Source: Azorinus chamasolen (lineage: Eukaryota; Mollusca; Bivalvia; Cardiida; Solecurtidae). Taken from it: a DNA stretch of 64,000 nt. Positions 6,226-15,729 of this stretch are shown here, piece after piece. The DNA lies in assembly GCA_963576725.1 (NCBI GenBank), contig OY755236.1:68914379-68978378 (forward strand). The letters are read 5' to 3'. The first letter of the stretch is position 1, and each line of letters opens with the position of its first letter. The notes below the pieces were generated by a model. It was not told the origin of the DNA. It did not search any database and saw only the letters and a list, made by a program, of their open reading frames with translations. A program made the translations under genes and the position numbers.

Positions 6226-7030
6226 ATCAGAAATAATAAGAGCACACGATACACAAAATGTGCATACCCTCTTCACTGTTTTCATATATTCCTCTGATCA
6301 GGGTCTGTACTGTCAAAGATTTTCAGTGACATATAACGTCTCCATATATATAGCCTATCTCAGATTTAGGACATTGTGTAAAGCTCGGGGAGATAATCAT
6401 TCCACAACATTCGGATCAGATGAGTGGCCAAAAAGATGGGCATCTGATAAGGATCCACACCTTTTCACACACCCTGATCATGTCTAGAGACGACACGGTA
6501 AAATAAGCTCTTTCTTTTAAGTTTAGCCATTTCCTTGCTACAATATTCAAGTGAGAAATAATAACACCATGAATATGAATTAGCCGAAGCTTTATAATGT
6601 AGAAGCTATTATGTTTGCTTATTATGTAGTGTTTTTATAGATATGATTTTACAGTGCTGGACATGGCCAAACATCCTATATTCATATGCAATTATAAAAA
6701 TATGTAATTGATATTCATGATGCCTCTATTTCTTACATGAATATTCATGAAGTTAATCAAATACTGTCACGTGTATCCTCACAATTTTGTAGTCTCAGCA
6801 CACACTGCACAAAGTTCAACCACCTTGTCAGCAATATCAACAGCTTCGACTGCATCGCTTACGAACATGTCGACTGAAACTGTAAGAGTGACTTCCGTTT
6901 CAAGTGGTGATTTGTTTTCATCCAATAAATCGATGCCATCAACCTCTGCCTTTAATGACACGGCAGGAAACAGCACAGGGTCCACAACAGTCGAGGTAAC
7001 CATTGTACCCATTTGTCAGCGATAGCTATC
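6226..7030 (+). repeat. Segment duplicated at 61730-63980
   Basis: Shared landmarks are GTCTAGAGACGAC (6481 and 61977), AAGTTTAGCCATTTCCTT, and the sequence around the Ser/Thr-rich exon. The other copy is longer by about 1.4 kb because further repeats were inserted in it. This marks the two mucin-LU genes as paralogues from a segmental duplication. Confidence 0.85.
6793..6995 (+). CDS. Gene A exon: Ser/Thr-rich mucin-like stalk of an LU-domain surface protein
   Basis: The acceptor TTTTGTAG ends at 6792 and the donor GAG|GTAACC begins at 6996. Entry phase is 1 and exit phase is 0, so the exon would join directly to the first LU half at 9743. The 67 full codons encode mainly Ser, Thr and Ala with N-glycosylation sites (NMS, NDT, NST) and no cysteine, as expected for an O-glycosylated extracellular spacer. 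It is homologous to 63714-63934 of gene B, which has extra codons before the donor. A signal-peptide exon must lie upstream. None is visible between 5323 and 6792, and the viral element occupies the region where gene B would predict it. A copy of family A ends just before the acceptor. Confidence 0.78.
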
Positions 7031-7151
7031 TAGGTCCGTTCTATTTTCCTACGTTTGTCTGTCTGCATACTGAGGGTAATTAGGTTATTCAGGTTTGTTA
7101 TTATCTATATACATGTATCTTTTTGCAGAAGAAAGTGTACACCGTTTTATT
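7031..7151. other. Intron sequence of gene A, no feature seen
   Basis: Pyrimidine-rich intronic DNA between the mucin exon and the first family B element. Confidence 0.5.
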
Positions 7152-7366
7152 TTAACCCTTTCGCTGCCAAACTCTGTCGTCTGCTAACTTTGTCGTCTGT
7201 TACAAATTTTCATTTTTTTTATTTTCTTCATTTTTGTTTAAAAAACATAGTAACATTAACAAACAGTTTGGATCCTGATGAGACGCCGAGTTACTCGGCG
7301 TCTCATCTGGATCCAAACTGTTTGCATAGGTAATCACAGATCCGGCATTGGCAGTGAAAGGGTTAA
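7152..7366. mobile_element. Family B MITE, near intact
   Basis: The ends are TTAACCCTTTCGCTGCC and GGCAGTGAAAGGGTTAA. The core is an almost perfect hairpin, AAACAGTTTGGATCC... GAGACGCCGAGTTACTCGG ...GGATCCAAACTGTTT. TTAA at both ends is consistent with piggyBac-like insertion. Confidence 0.88.
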
Positions 7367-7665
7367 TTATCTCCGTTTTCATACAAAATATCGGACTTAA
7401 GTACCAACACTACTTGAATTATGTCCCATTTGCTACATCTTTGAAATTGAGGTTATTTCGCGAAAGTTTTATACCAAGCGGAGTACCTTTCTGCAAAGAA
7501 GACTAAGAAAAATCTTAGTGGTCGCTTTCTGTTGCAAAATACTCGAAGAAACAGATAAAGGTGCATACTCAATTATAAAAATCGTCAGTTATCCACCAAA
7601 CTTCGAGACTATGCTAAAACGTGGTCACAACACAGGGTTTGATGGAGAAATAAAGAAGTTATGGT
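7367..7665. repeat. Unassigned DNA with a family E remnant
   Basis: 7555-7660 is a decayed family E hairpin (CACCAAAC...GTGGTCACAACACAGGGTTTGATGGAG, one arm poor). I see no gene. Confidence 0.5.
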
Positions 7666-7861
7666 TTAACCCTTTCGCTGCCAAACTCTGTCGTCTGCTA
7701 ACTTTGTCGTCTGCTACAAATTTTCATTTTTTTAATTTTCTTTATTTTTGTTTTAAAAACATAGTAACAGTAACAAACAGTTTGGATCCAGATGAGACGC
7801 CGAGTTACCAAACTGTTTGCATAGGTAATCACAGATCCGGCATTGGCAGCGAAAGGGTTAA
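7666..7861. mobile_element. Family B MITE with half of its core lost
   Basis: It is nearly identical to 7152-7366 in its flanks, but the inner hairpin is shortened: GAGACGCCGAGTTACC is followed directly by AAACTGTTTGC. Confidence 0.88.
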
Positions 7862-8108
7862 AATGTAATTTACGCATCTCAGCGAGTGACCGTGGTTTCT
7901 AATTCCGGAAGAGTCTTACAGTTGATAGTCCTTTTTTGTTTCAAATGCATCAGTTTCTATTACCTACAGTGTTCAAATTGACCTTTTGTTATTTTAACGC
8001 TATACGAGGAATGGTAGTTTATTAGCAATTCTACATTGAGAATCGAATCAGTTATCAAATTCTATGAAATAAAATAACAAAACGGACTCAATATTTAAAA
8101 AAAAAGCC
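7862..8108. other. No gene seen
   Basis: AT-rich intronic DNA without a recognisable repeat. Confidence 0.4.
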
Positions 8109-8224
8109 TTAACCCTTACATTGCTGAATCTTCAAATGGACTATTCCAAAATTCAAATAGGTCAAACTTACAGTAAATAGTTAAGGATTTTTCCGAAGGA
8201 AAGTGCAACATGATAAACAATGCA
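8109..8224. mobile_element. Family F element, left part, split by a foldback insertion
   Basis: TTAACCCTTACATTGCTG and the CTATTCCAAAATTC segment match 55265-55461. Its continuation resumes at 9244 after the foldback element. Confidence 0.7.
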
Positions 8225-9243
8225 GACCCTGATCACAGGGGTCTGGACCGCTTCACTGTGGTCTATATGTCTATATGTACTATATAATAACAGGGGTTCC
8301 AACTAGCAGAACGGATATCCGTGTACCACGAGTACAAATATGGCTGTAACTCTTACAATTCAAATGATAATTTCGTTATTCTTTCGGCTATTGAAAGCCA
8401 ATATAGTTTAATATCAATTAAATATAATCTTCTGATGGTAACATATGTACAATTATCAATCCAACAATGATTTTCTCAAAATTTCACGAGTTTTTTGGGT
8501 CATTGACAAACGTTCGTTCACCCCGGTTTCACTATATCACAGCAATAACCTGGCAATTTGCAGTTAAACAAATGGCGTGGTTCAATAAAACGAATCAATT
8601 CTATCACCTACCTCCAATATTTAGTCCCCAGCATCAAAAGAATGATGTAAAACTAGCGAGTTTTGTCAGTTTGCTTCAAATCGTCGAGGAAGGAGCCATT
8701 GTACGTGACGTCACGGATTTTCCAACTTTTCCTTCGCTCATCCAATGAAATGGCTCCATTCAAATTTGTTGCAAAATGGCACCATCCGGAATAGAAACAT
8801 AACGACAGACGGAAAGGCCGCTGTTGCTAGTTGCTTACTTATTTAGATGACAAAACAAATGGAGATTGGTGATATAATTGGGTTGTTTTATTGAACCACG
8901 CCATCTTTTGAACTGAAAATCGCCAGGTTATGGCTGTGATATAATGAAACCGGGGTGAACGAACGTTTGTCAATGACCCAGAAAAAACGTTAAATTTTGA
9001 GAAAATCATTGTTGGATTGATAATTGTACATAAGTTACCATCAGAAGATTATATTTTATTGATATTAAAATATATTGGCTTTCAATAGCCGAAAGAATTT
9101 ACAAAATTATCATTGAAATTGCAAGAGTTACATTGATATTTGTACTTGTGGTACACGGAGATCCGTTCTGCTAGTTGGAACCCTTGTTATTATATAGTAC
9201 ATATAGACCCCCATGAAGCGGTCCAGACCCCTGTGACCCTGAT
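8225..9243. mobile_element. 1-kb foldback element with 9-bp target duplication (Mutator-like, non-autonomous)
   Basis: Inverted arms of about 380 bp run from 8235 to about 8620 and from about 8857 to 9234. The outer ends are ACAGGGGTCTGGACCGC and its complement. GACCCTGAT flanks both sides (8225-8233 and 9235-9243). Long terminal inverted repeats with a 9-bp duplication are typical of Mutator-like elements. The roughly 240-bp centre has no coding potential that I can support. Arm divergence is several percent, so it is not very recent. Confidence 0.85.
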
Positions 9244-9742
9244 TAGGGGAGCCCTCTCCTCTGTAAGTTAAGACATGTTAATGTGTCTGCGCGTTAGGGT
9301 GAATATTCCTTTAAACGTATGCTAACAGTTTGGATCTATATGAGGGGCCGAGTAACTGGGCACCTAATCTGGATCAAAACTGTTTGTCACTATAAATGAA
9401 ATGTAATAAAAAATGGGAATTGTAGCAGACAACATTTCTTGCAGAAAATAACTGAGCGAGCAGTTCATAGACGTTGCATTATGTTTCATGGATATCGACA
9501 TGCTTGGGCTCCGAGTTTATAAAAACCTCAGAGTCTGTGCCTGAGTTCATTATCAAGTATCTGATTGGTCAATATTTGAGCTGACTCAAAATCTGACCAA
9601 TCAGATGCTTCAGAATAAATTGAGATTCAAGCAAAACGTTTTATAACATCTGGACATTGCTTCACTGAGAACGTTTATACGAACAGATTATAGTATTTTG
9701 CCTGTTATTTGAATCTTTGAACTGCTTTTCAAATACACACAG
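9244..9742. repeat. Intron of gene A with family F tail and family B remnant
   Basis: 9244-9300 continues family F. 9325-9445 is a decayed family B element (AACAGTTTGGATCTATATGAG...). 9555-9605 holds a small inverted repeat (CTGATTGGTCA...TGACCAATCAG). Confidence 0.6.
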
Positions 9743-9838
9743 CCCGATTACTGTGTCCAAGGGAACTGCACGGGGAATACAACCTGTATTGATTACATCA
9801 GCGGCACGTGTACACCGGAGGCTAACCAAACATGTTAC
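9743..9838 (+). CDS. Gene A exon: first half of the Ly-6/uPAR (LU) three-finger domain
   Basis: The acceptor ACACACAG ends at 9742 and the strong donor TAC|GTAAGT begins at 9839. The exon is 32 codons, phase 0 on both sides, matching the mucin exon upstream and the terminal exons downstream. It encodes five cysteines (YC, NC, TC, TC, TCY) in LU spacing, starting PDYCVQGNCTGNTTC, with sites for N-glycosylation. Together with five cysteines of the terminal exon it gives the ten-cysteine LU fold. LU proteins are extracellular, disulfide-rich and usually GPI-anchored, acting in adhesion, receptor modulation or recognition. The exon is too short for simple open-frame detection; the call rests on cysteine spacing, splice sites and phase. 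Confidence 0.78.
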
Positions 9839-9849
9839 GTAAGTTCCCT

Positions 9850-10083
9850 TTCCCTTAATCCTTTATCTGTTGAATATTCATGAAAGAAATAATGACATCA
9901 TCAGTATTAATTAGTTTGCTTCAATTTTTTTTGTAACGGCATATGTACACAGGGTGGTAATTGCAGAAACTGTAGAGTCATACTTACTATAAGGTCATTG
10001 GCAGACTTCGATCAGATGTCTCCTAGAGGATCCGTCTGACCTGGATCTACTCTGTTTGCAAAGGTATACAAGGGAAAGGGGTA
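9850..10083. mobile_element. Family A MITE
   Basis: It runs from CCCTTAATCCTTTATCTG...TATTCATG to GTATACAAGGGAAAGGGGTAA, with a decayed hairpin at about 10000-10062. Confidence 0.7.
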
Positions 10084-10117
10084 ACCCATCTGAGTATTTT
10101 GACTCAAGCAAATGTTG

Positions 10118-10315
10118 TACAGTAAAACCTCTCTAAATACAAATTTGGTATAACTATCGGCATTGGAGATAGCGGCAGCTTAATGCAGGATAAAGTCATA
10201 CAGAAAGCTCCTCTAGGAGCTTCTGAATGACTTTCACTTAGCATTAAGCAACCAGCTACCTAAAGTATTTAAAGTGTTCTCTACTAGAATTTCTGTTTAG
10301 ATAGGTTTTACTGTA
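10118..10315. mobile_element. Family C MITE
   Basis: The ends are TACAGTAAAACCTCTC and GGTTTTACTGTA. The hairpin core is GCAGCTTAATGCAGG...AGAAAGCTCC|TCTAGGAGCTTC. TA-flanked CAGT ends resemble pogo/Tigger-type non-autonomous elements. Confidence 0.85.
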
Positions 10316-10423
10316 TATCCCCTCACCCTGATGACATTCAGTAGAAGCCATGTATAACAACCACTTACACTTGGAACTGTATGCATCTATAAATACCAAT
10401 GGACGAAATAATGACTGAACACT

Positions 10424-10602
10424 TTACTCCATGGATATTCGTGTAAGAAATAATGACATCATGGACATTAATTAGATAATAATGACACAAGACCACAGAA
10501 ACTGTTGAATCTTATCTATATTATTCCATAGTCCCTCATCAGACAGCCCCTTAATCTGTTTGCAAGTCGTAAAACGGTGTTTTTATGGAGTAAAACGTTA
10601 AC
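10424..10602. mobile_element. Family A MITE lacking its hairpin
   Basis: TTTACTCCATGGATATTCGTGTAAG to TTTTTATGGAGTAAAACGTTAA. Only a remnant of the hairpin core remains (CATCAGACAGCCCC). Confidence 0.65.
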
Positions 10603-10668
10603 GGATACAATTGACTGAAAAATTATTGTGGTATATGAATAATGGAATATTCGGTCATGGTTTGGTTT

Positions 10669-10930
10669 GGTTAGGTTTATATCGGGTTTTACGTCGCTTT
10701 AAAAGTGGTTCAGTCATATGACGACGTCCAGCTAATTACAGGTGGAGGCAGACCCCAGAGGTTCTTCCGTGAACGGAACAATTTGCATTGTTTCGTGCAC
10801 AGAAGAACATCCGGGTAGAATCACCGACCTACTGCAAGCCAGCTGGATGGTTTCCTCATGTGCACACGAAAAGATCCAAATACCCATACAGGGGTTCGAA
10901 GCACAGCGGTGAGGGGCTAATTTGGCCATG
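10669..10930 (+). mobile_element. SINE-like dispersed repeat
   Basis: GGTTTTACGTCGCTTTAAAA...CGACGTCCAGCT...ACCGACCTACTGCAAGCCAG...CTGGATGG. A second copy is at 27380-27590 on the other strand. I associate this repeat with bivalve genomes; the class (SINE) is inferred. Confidence 0.65.
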
Positions 10931-11189
10931 GACTTATAGCAGACACTGTAGAATCAAGTCTATATTGTTACATAAGCAAATATGAATTGTTTTCATTTCT
11001 TTGAAACGAGTGTCATAGTGTCAAACAATTTGGATCCTAATAGTAACGCGAGGCCGAGACACCGGTGTTTAATAAGGATCTAAACTGTGTGTATACTGTT
11101 GAAATATCAAATGCAAATCGATGTACATGTATTAAATAGTTCTAATATCAATAGTGTTGTATATTTACCTACTTGGTGGAGGAACTTGA
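10931..11189. repeat. Family A/B remnants
   Basis: 11020-11095 is a decayed family B core (CAAACAATTTGGATCC...). The rest is unassigned. Confidence 0.5.
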
Positions 11190-12150
11190 TCAAAATATAA
11201 GTTAGAATAACCAGCAAGCACGAGTCTTATTCTGTGTCTTAGCCCTAGAACAACCAGCAAACATTGGTCTTATTCTGTGTCTTAACCCTAAAACAACCAG
11301 CAAACATGGGTCTTATTCTGTGTCTTAGCCCCAGAACAACCAGCAAACGTTGGTCTTATTCTGTGTCTTAACCCTAAAACAACCAGCAAACATGGGTCTT
11401 ATTCTGTGTCTTAACCCTAGAACAACCAGCAAACATGGGTCTTATTCTGTGTCTTAACCCTAGAATAGTAAACATTGGTCTTATTCTGTGTCTTAACCAT
11501 AGAACATCCAGCAAACATTGGTCTTATTCTGTGTCTTAACCCTAGAACAACCAGCAAACATGGGTCTTATTCTGTGTCTTAACCCTAGAACAACCAGTAA
11601 ACATTGGTCTTATTCTGTGTCTTAACCATAGAACATCCAGCACACATGGGTCTTATTCTGTGTCTTAACCCTAGAACAACCAGTAAACATGAGTCTTATT
11701 CTGTGTCTTAACCATAGAACATCCAGCAAACATGAGTCTTATTCTGTGTCTTAACCCTAGAACAACCAGCAAACATGAGTCTTAGTCTGTGTCTTAACCC
11801 TAGAACAACCAGCAAACATGGGCCTTATTCTGTGTCTTAACCCTAGAACAGCCAGCAAACATGAGTCTTATTATGTGTCTTAACCCTAGAACAACCAGCA
11901 AACATGGGTCTTATTCTGTGTCTTAACCCTAGAACAACCAGCAAACATGAGTCTTAGCCTGTGTATTAACCCTAGAACAACCAGCAAACGTGAGTCTTAT
12001 TCTGTGTCTTAACCCTAGAACAACCAGCAAACATGAGTCTTAGCCTGTGTCTTAACCCTAGAACAACCAGCAAACATGGGCCTTATTCTGTGCCTTATTC
12101 TGTGTCTTGACTCTAGAACAACCATCAAACACCAGTCTTAGCCTGTGTCT
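11190..12150. repeat. Minisatellite, 43-bp unit
   Basis: About 22 units of AACCAGCAAACATGGGTC plus TTATTCTGTGTC plus TTAACCCTAG. Point variants are shared in blocks (ATTGG, ATGGG and ATGAG forms), which indicates local amplification. Confidence 0.95.
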
Positions 12151-12420
12151 TAACCCAAGATCCAGATGAGACGCCGAGTTATTCGACGTCTCATCAGGAT
12201 CCAAGCTGTTTGACACGCGGTCAATAATTTCTTAAAAGCTTGGTTAGTCTGAAGCAGTTAAAATTTTAATATATCTGAATTTGAGCAGACATTATTTTTT
12301 CACTGCGGGGTAAGCGTTAAAAGCATGTGGTAGCTTAATGAATGGATGAACAGTATGCAGATAGCTCGCAGGAGCTTTCTGCATTACTTTCATCCGGCAT
12401 TAACCCATTCCCTCATAACC
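12151..12420. repeat. Family B core and family C remnant
   Basis: 12150-12215 is a good family B hairpin without a left end. 12325-12410 is a family C core (GTAGCTTAATGAATGG...GCTCGCAGGAGC...GGCATTAA). Confidence 0.7.
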
Positions 12421-13439
12421 TATTGTTAGACCTAACCTAAAAGGACCAATTACAAGAAAAGGGGGACTTACCGTCGTGAAGTTTTTAAACAACTGTGCTC
12501 CTATAAGGAGTACTATTAATAAGAATAGTACAATTTGTTTGGGGGTAAAATCCGTTCCTTTTTGGTAGTGAAGTTACCTGTCGGTTATTGTAATTTTTAC
12601 AAACACATAGAAAGTACGGGCCACGCCCTTTCCGTTTGCAATTTGGAGAGAAATCAGGTCGATTAAATCGTTTCGCTCTTTCTACTTGCCTCAATGATCC
12701 ATCAGCTGCGGCCAAACTACTGCCATTAAAGATTTTTCTGTGCTATGCTTTTAGTAAAACCAGTTGTTGCTTTGCTATTTTAAGCACTATGTGAAGTTTA
12801 AGACTACATTAAAGTTTAGTTGAGACGGGATACCATGTCTGTACTTTTAAGTACACGTCCGAGTCCTGCTGCTATGAGTGCTTTGCTTTTCTGATTAGGT
12901 GCCATATTGCTATTTTGCGGCGCCTGCATTACAATTAGGTTATTCAAAAAGAGGTGTTATAATAATGAAGATTCGGTTTGCTGGTGCTAAGCAACTATTT
13001 AATATACCAACTTAAAGCGAGATTTGGAAGTGCTATCTGGAATATTTTGTTGCTTTGTGTTAAATCCAAGTGTATATTGGCAGTTCTTACTTGAACATTT
13101 GTGCTTTATATAAGTGTATATTGGAAATGCTATCTTGAATGTTTTATGCTTTTGTTTAAAGGCCAATTGAATATGGCAGTGCTTACTTGAAAAGTTTTGC
13201 TTTATCTAAGTGTATATTGGAAGTGCTGACTTGACCATTTGTGCTTTATTGGGACAATTATTGTTTCAGTAATAACAAACTGGTTCACGCCCACATCTGC
13301 CATTGTTAGGGAACTCTAATTAATAAAAGTATAGAAGTGAAACCTAGTTTGTGTACAATCCTTTTCCTATCATAAAGTGTAAGGGGAAAATAGACCAAGC
13401 ACAATTTATCAGATAGAACCACATTAAGCATGCTTCCCA
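12421..13439. other. No gene seen; degenerate internal repetition
   Basis: At 13010-13260, phrases like TAAGTGTATATTGGAAGTGC and GCTTTAT recur at about 60-bp steps. There is no convincing exon. A minus-strand open frame at 12485-12715 has no family resemblance. Confidence 0.5.
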
Positions 13440-13690
13440 CTAGTGCTAAACGTTTGGAAGAACTACATGTTCTTTCTTACACAATCGAAGGGGGAAAAGC
13501 GGAAAAGGAAAAAGCATTCTACCCAGCCAAATAGGTTATTATTGCCATTAGATTCCGCTTTCCCCCTTTCCTTTATCTAATTACCTCCCAAACAAAGCAT
13601 AGTTATGCTTCATTTATCACAATGATTTCAAACAGTGACTTTTACAGAGTCGCCAAAAGGCGTCGGTTAAGCAATTATTGCGTTTTAACT
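13440..13690. repeat. Family D-like element with a different hairpin
   Basis: AGGGGGAAAAGCGGAA (13491) pairs with TTCCGCTTTCCCCC (13553). The right part is the family D flank (TTTATCACAATGATTTC, GACTTTTACAGAGTCG, AAAAGGCGTC). Confidence 0.6.
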
Positions 13691-13918
13691 GCGAGATTAG
13701 TTTTTATTTAAATGTGTGATAGAAAATTCCAACTAGTATTTGATTTTATTTCATTTATTTACTGCATTGTAATATATTTTCACCAGGGGTCGCACATATA
13801 TTTGATGGAAATTCAAAATGGTTATGTTTCCACTGCAGGCTACACTCCAGATTTACACTCAATTGCAGGTCATTTTCAGGTCACTATGTGTTCTAACTAC
13901 CTTCTGCATTCTTAGCAA

Positions 13919-14275
13919 TTAACACTTTCAATGCCTGAGAATTGTCGTCTGCTAGACATTGTTTTGTCTGCTTCAATTTTAGAATTGAAGTTTCTTCAAT
14001 GTCTTTATAAAAAGATAAACAGTGTGTCAAACAGTTTGTATCCTGATGAGAGGCCGATTTACTTGCCGTCTCATCTGGATCCAAACTGTTTTGCATATGA
14101 TATTACAGACCCATTCATGGCACTGAAGGGGTTAATGTCTGCAAATATTGTCGTCTGCTTCATTTTTTCCATCCATATCTATTCAAAAATAAATGTCGGA
14201 ATGAAAAACAGCTTTGACCTTGATGAGTTGCCAAGTTACTCTGCGTCTCATCTTGATTGAGCATGTTTACAAGGG
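13919..14275. mobile_element. Two adjacent family B MITEs
   Basis: The first spans 13919-14135 (TTAACACTTTCAATGCC to GGCACTGAAGGGGTTAA). A second, decayed copy follows head to tail (TTGTCGTCTGCTTCA...GATGAGTTGCCAAG). Confidence 0.8.
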
Positions 14276-14332
14276 TTGTTATAAATTCTAAGAACCAAAG
14301 CAAAAGCAGATGGAACACAACTCATACCTGTT

Positions 14333-14560
14333 TAACACATTATCCCCTAGTGACGCATTTTTGCGCATCTATAAAAGTCACTTTATGAAACCATTGTAAT
14401 AAATAGAGCATTTGCTGCTATAGGAGCAAATGCTCTTTTTATCACAATGGTTTCAAAATACAAAATTCTAAAATTTTCCTTTTCTCTCGTTAATGCTCCT
14501 TTTCGGTAGATAAATTCAAAGAGGTTGGGTCTAAAAATAGCCTAGGAGATAATGAGTTAA
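14333..14560. mobile_element. Family D MITE
   Basis: The core hairpin is GAAACCATTGTAATAAATAG...AGCATTTGCTGC|TATAGGAGCAAATGCT. The ends AACACATTATCCCCTAG and CCTAGGAGATAATGAGTTAA are complementary. Confidence 0.85.
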
Positions 14561-14952
14561 GAGGAACACATGCTTATATTTCAGAAGTCAGTTGATTGTC
14601 TGTGGTCAGAACTTTGTTTGTGCTTGCATAATCAAAATTACTAAATGATAATACTACTCTCTGTTTTATCTCCTACCCTGCTTAACCAATTATCTCATAG
14701 GTTAGTTTTAGATACAACCTCTTTGAATAATTCTACCGAAAATGGGCAACTATTTTCGGTAGATTTAATAACTAGAGAAACGGACTTTTTTAGAATTTTG
14801 TAGTTTAAAACCATTGTTGAAAACCAATGGCGTCAAAAGTCGTCAATATAAGAGAATAGGTTAAACATGCTTTACGCAGCCATTTTACGCTCGCCTGTTC
14901 ATAAAGTGATCGGTTTTGATGAGTTTAACTGTGTATAACTCTACTTTTGCAG

Positions 14953-15195
14953 CAAATCCAAAATTACGAGGACAACCCTACGGGCTATTTTGAAGTTGGG
15001 TGCAAAGAGAATATCGAATGCCTGCATCAGACTGGCGAACAATCTTACAGAATTACATTAAGTTGTTGTGATGGAACTGGCTGCAATAGAGATCTTATGG
15101 ATCTTAGAGATTTCCGTAAATCGTCTATGTCACATGTGATGTCATCATTTGTCATGACAGTCCTGTTGCTATTGCAGTCTTTGCTTCGGCTTTGA
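14953..15195 (+). CDS. Gene A terminal exon 1: second LU half plus GPI-anchor signal
   Basis: The acceptor CTACTTTTGCAG ends at 14952; phase 0 matches the donor at 9838. The exon encodes 80 residues: five cysteines (GC, EC, CCDGTGCN) ending in the hallmark CCxGTxCN, a short linker RDLMDLRDFRKSS, and a hydrophobic C-terminus (MSHVMSSFVMTVLLLLQSLLRL with no tail after it), as in GPI-attachment signals. The small serine residues of the linker are candidate attachment sites. The mature product would sit outside the cell on a mucin-like stalk. The stop is followed within 25 bp by a family C MITE. Compared with 16103-16348 the exon carries 20 substitutions, 19 of them amino-acid changing. Confidence 0.85.
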   Translation, partial: QIQNYEDNPTGYFEVGCKENIECLHQTGEQSYRITLSCCDGTGCNRDLMDLRDFRKSSMSHVMSSFVMTVLLLLQSLLRL

Positions 15196-15220
15196 ACTCT
15201 CATTACTGTATCGGATTATG

Positions 15221-15435
15221 TACAGTAAAACCTCACTAAACCGGACATTAAGTTTAGTATAAACATTGATCATGGAGACAGGTGACAGCTTAATACAATG
15301 TGAAAGTCATGCAAAAAGCTCCTCTAGGATCTTTCTGCATGCCTTTAACTCTGCATTAAGCAGCCACCTGCCTAAAAGTAGATCTAGTATCTAAATTCTT
15401 CTCCACTAGAATTTCGGTTTAGAGGGGTTTACTGT
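15221..15435. mobile_element. Family C MITE after terminal exon 1
   Basis: TACAGTAAAACCTCAC to GGGGTTTACTGTA with a TCCTCTAGGA-centred hairpin. It was present before the segment was duplicated, as it recurs at 16370-16585. Confidence 0.85.
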
Positions 15436-15729
15436 ATATACAGTACGAATTGTTTCATGAAAGGTATACGTACAATTTGTATGGGAAATTCACGTGAGGT
15501 ATAATAATATACTTTGTTATTTGTATCAGGGTCAACATTGTTTGAAGCTATTAACCTTTATCCCACTGTGAAAAAAATAATATCTGCTCAAATTTATATA
15601 TGGTGCAAGTTTTACTGCTTCCTCTATTGAGAAACCATTGACTGTTTGCCAAGTAATTGCGATCCTGATGAGACGCCGAGTTACTCAGCGTCTCATTTGG
15701 GTACAGTCTGCCTGCAAATGCCTGTTTAA

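Larger units (their letters stand above)
14561..15729 (+). repeat. Tandem segment duplication, copy 1 (contains a terminal exon)
   Basis: The unit is about 1.15 kb and is followed directly by copy 2 (15730-16866). Within it: a family D element without hairpin (14692-14867), the exon, a family C element (15221-15435) and a family B element (about 15548-15725). Noncoding parts of the two copies are about 98% identical by eye. Copy 2 lacks about 20 bp near 15917. Confidence 0.92.

Noticed and set aside
8467..8748. 93-codon frame in the foldback element as a transposase remnant
   Set aside because: It spans an inverted arm and the centre, with no transposase motif.
11190..12150. CRISPR-like or telomere-like array (units contain TTAACCCTAG)
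   Set aside because: There are no unique spacers between repeats, the unit is 43 bp and contiguous, and there is no run of telomeric hexamers. It is a minisatellite.
12485..12715. 76-codon minus-strand frame as an exon
   Set aside because: No family resemblance and no supporting splice sites.
14947..14952. TTG/CAG as translation start of the LU terminal exon
   Set aside because: This is the polypyrimidine tract and AG of a splice acceptor; the exon begins at 14953 in the phase of the upstream exon.
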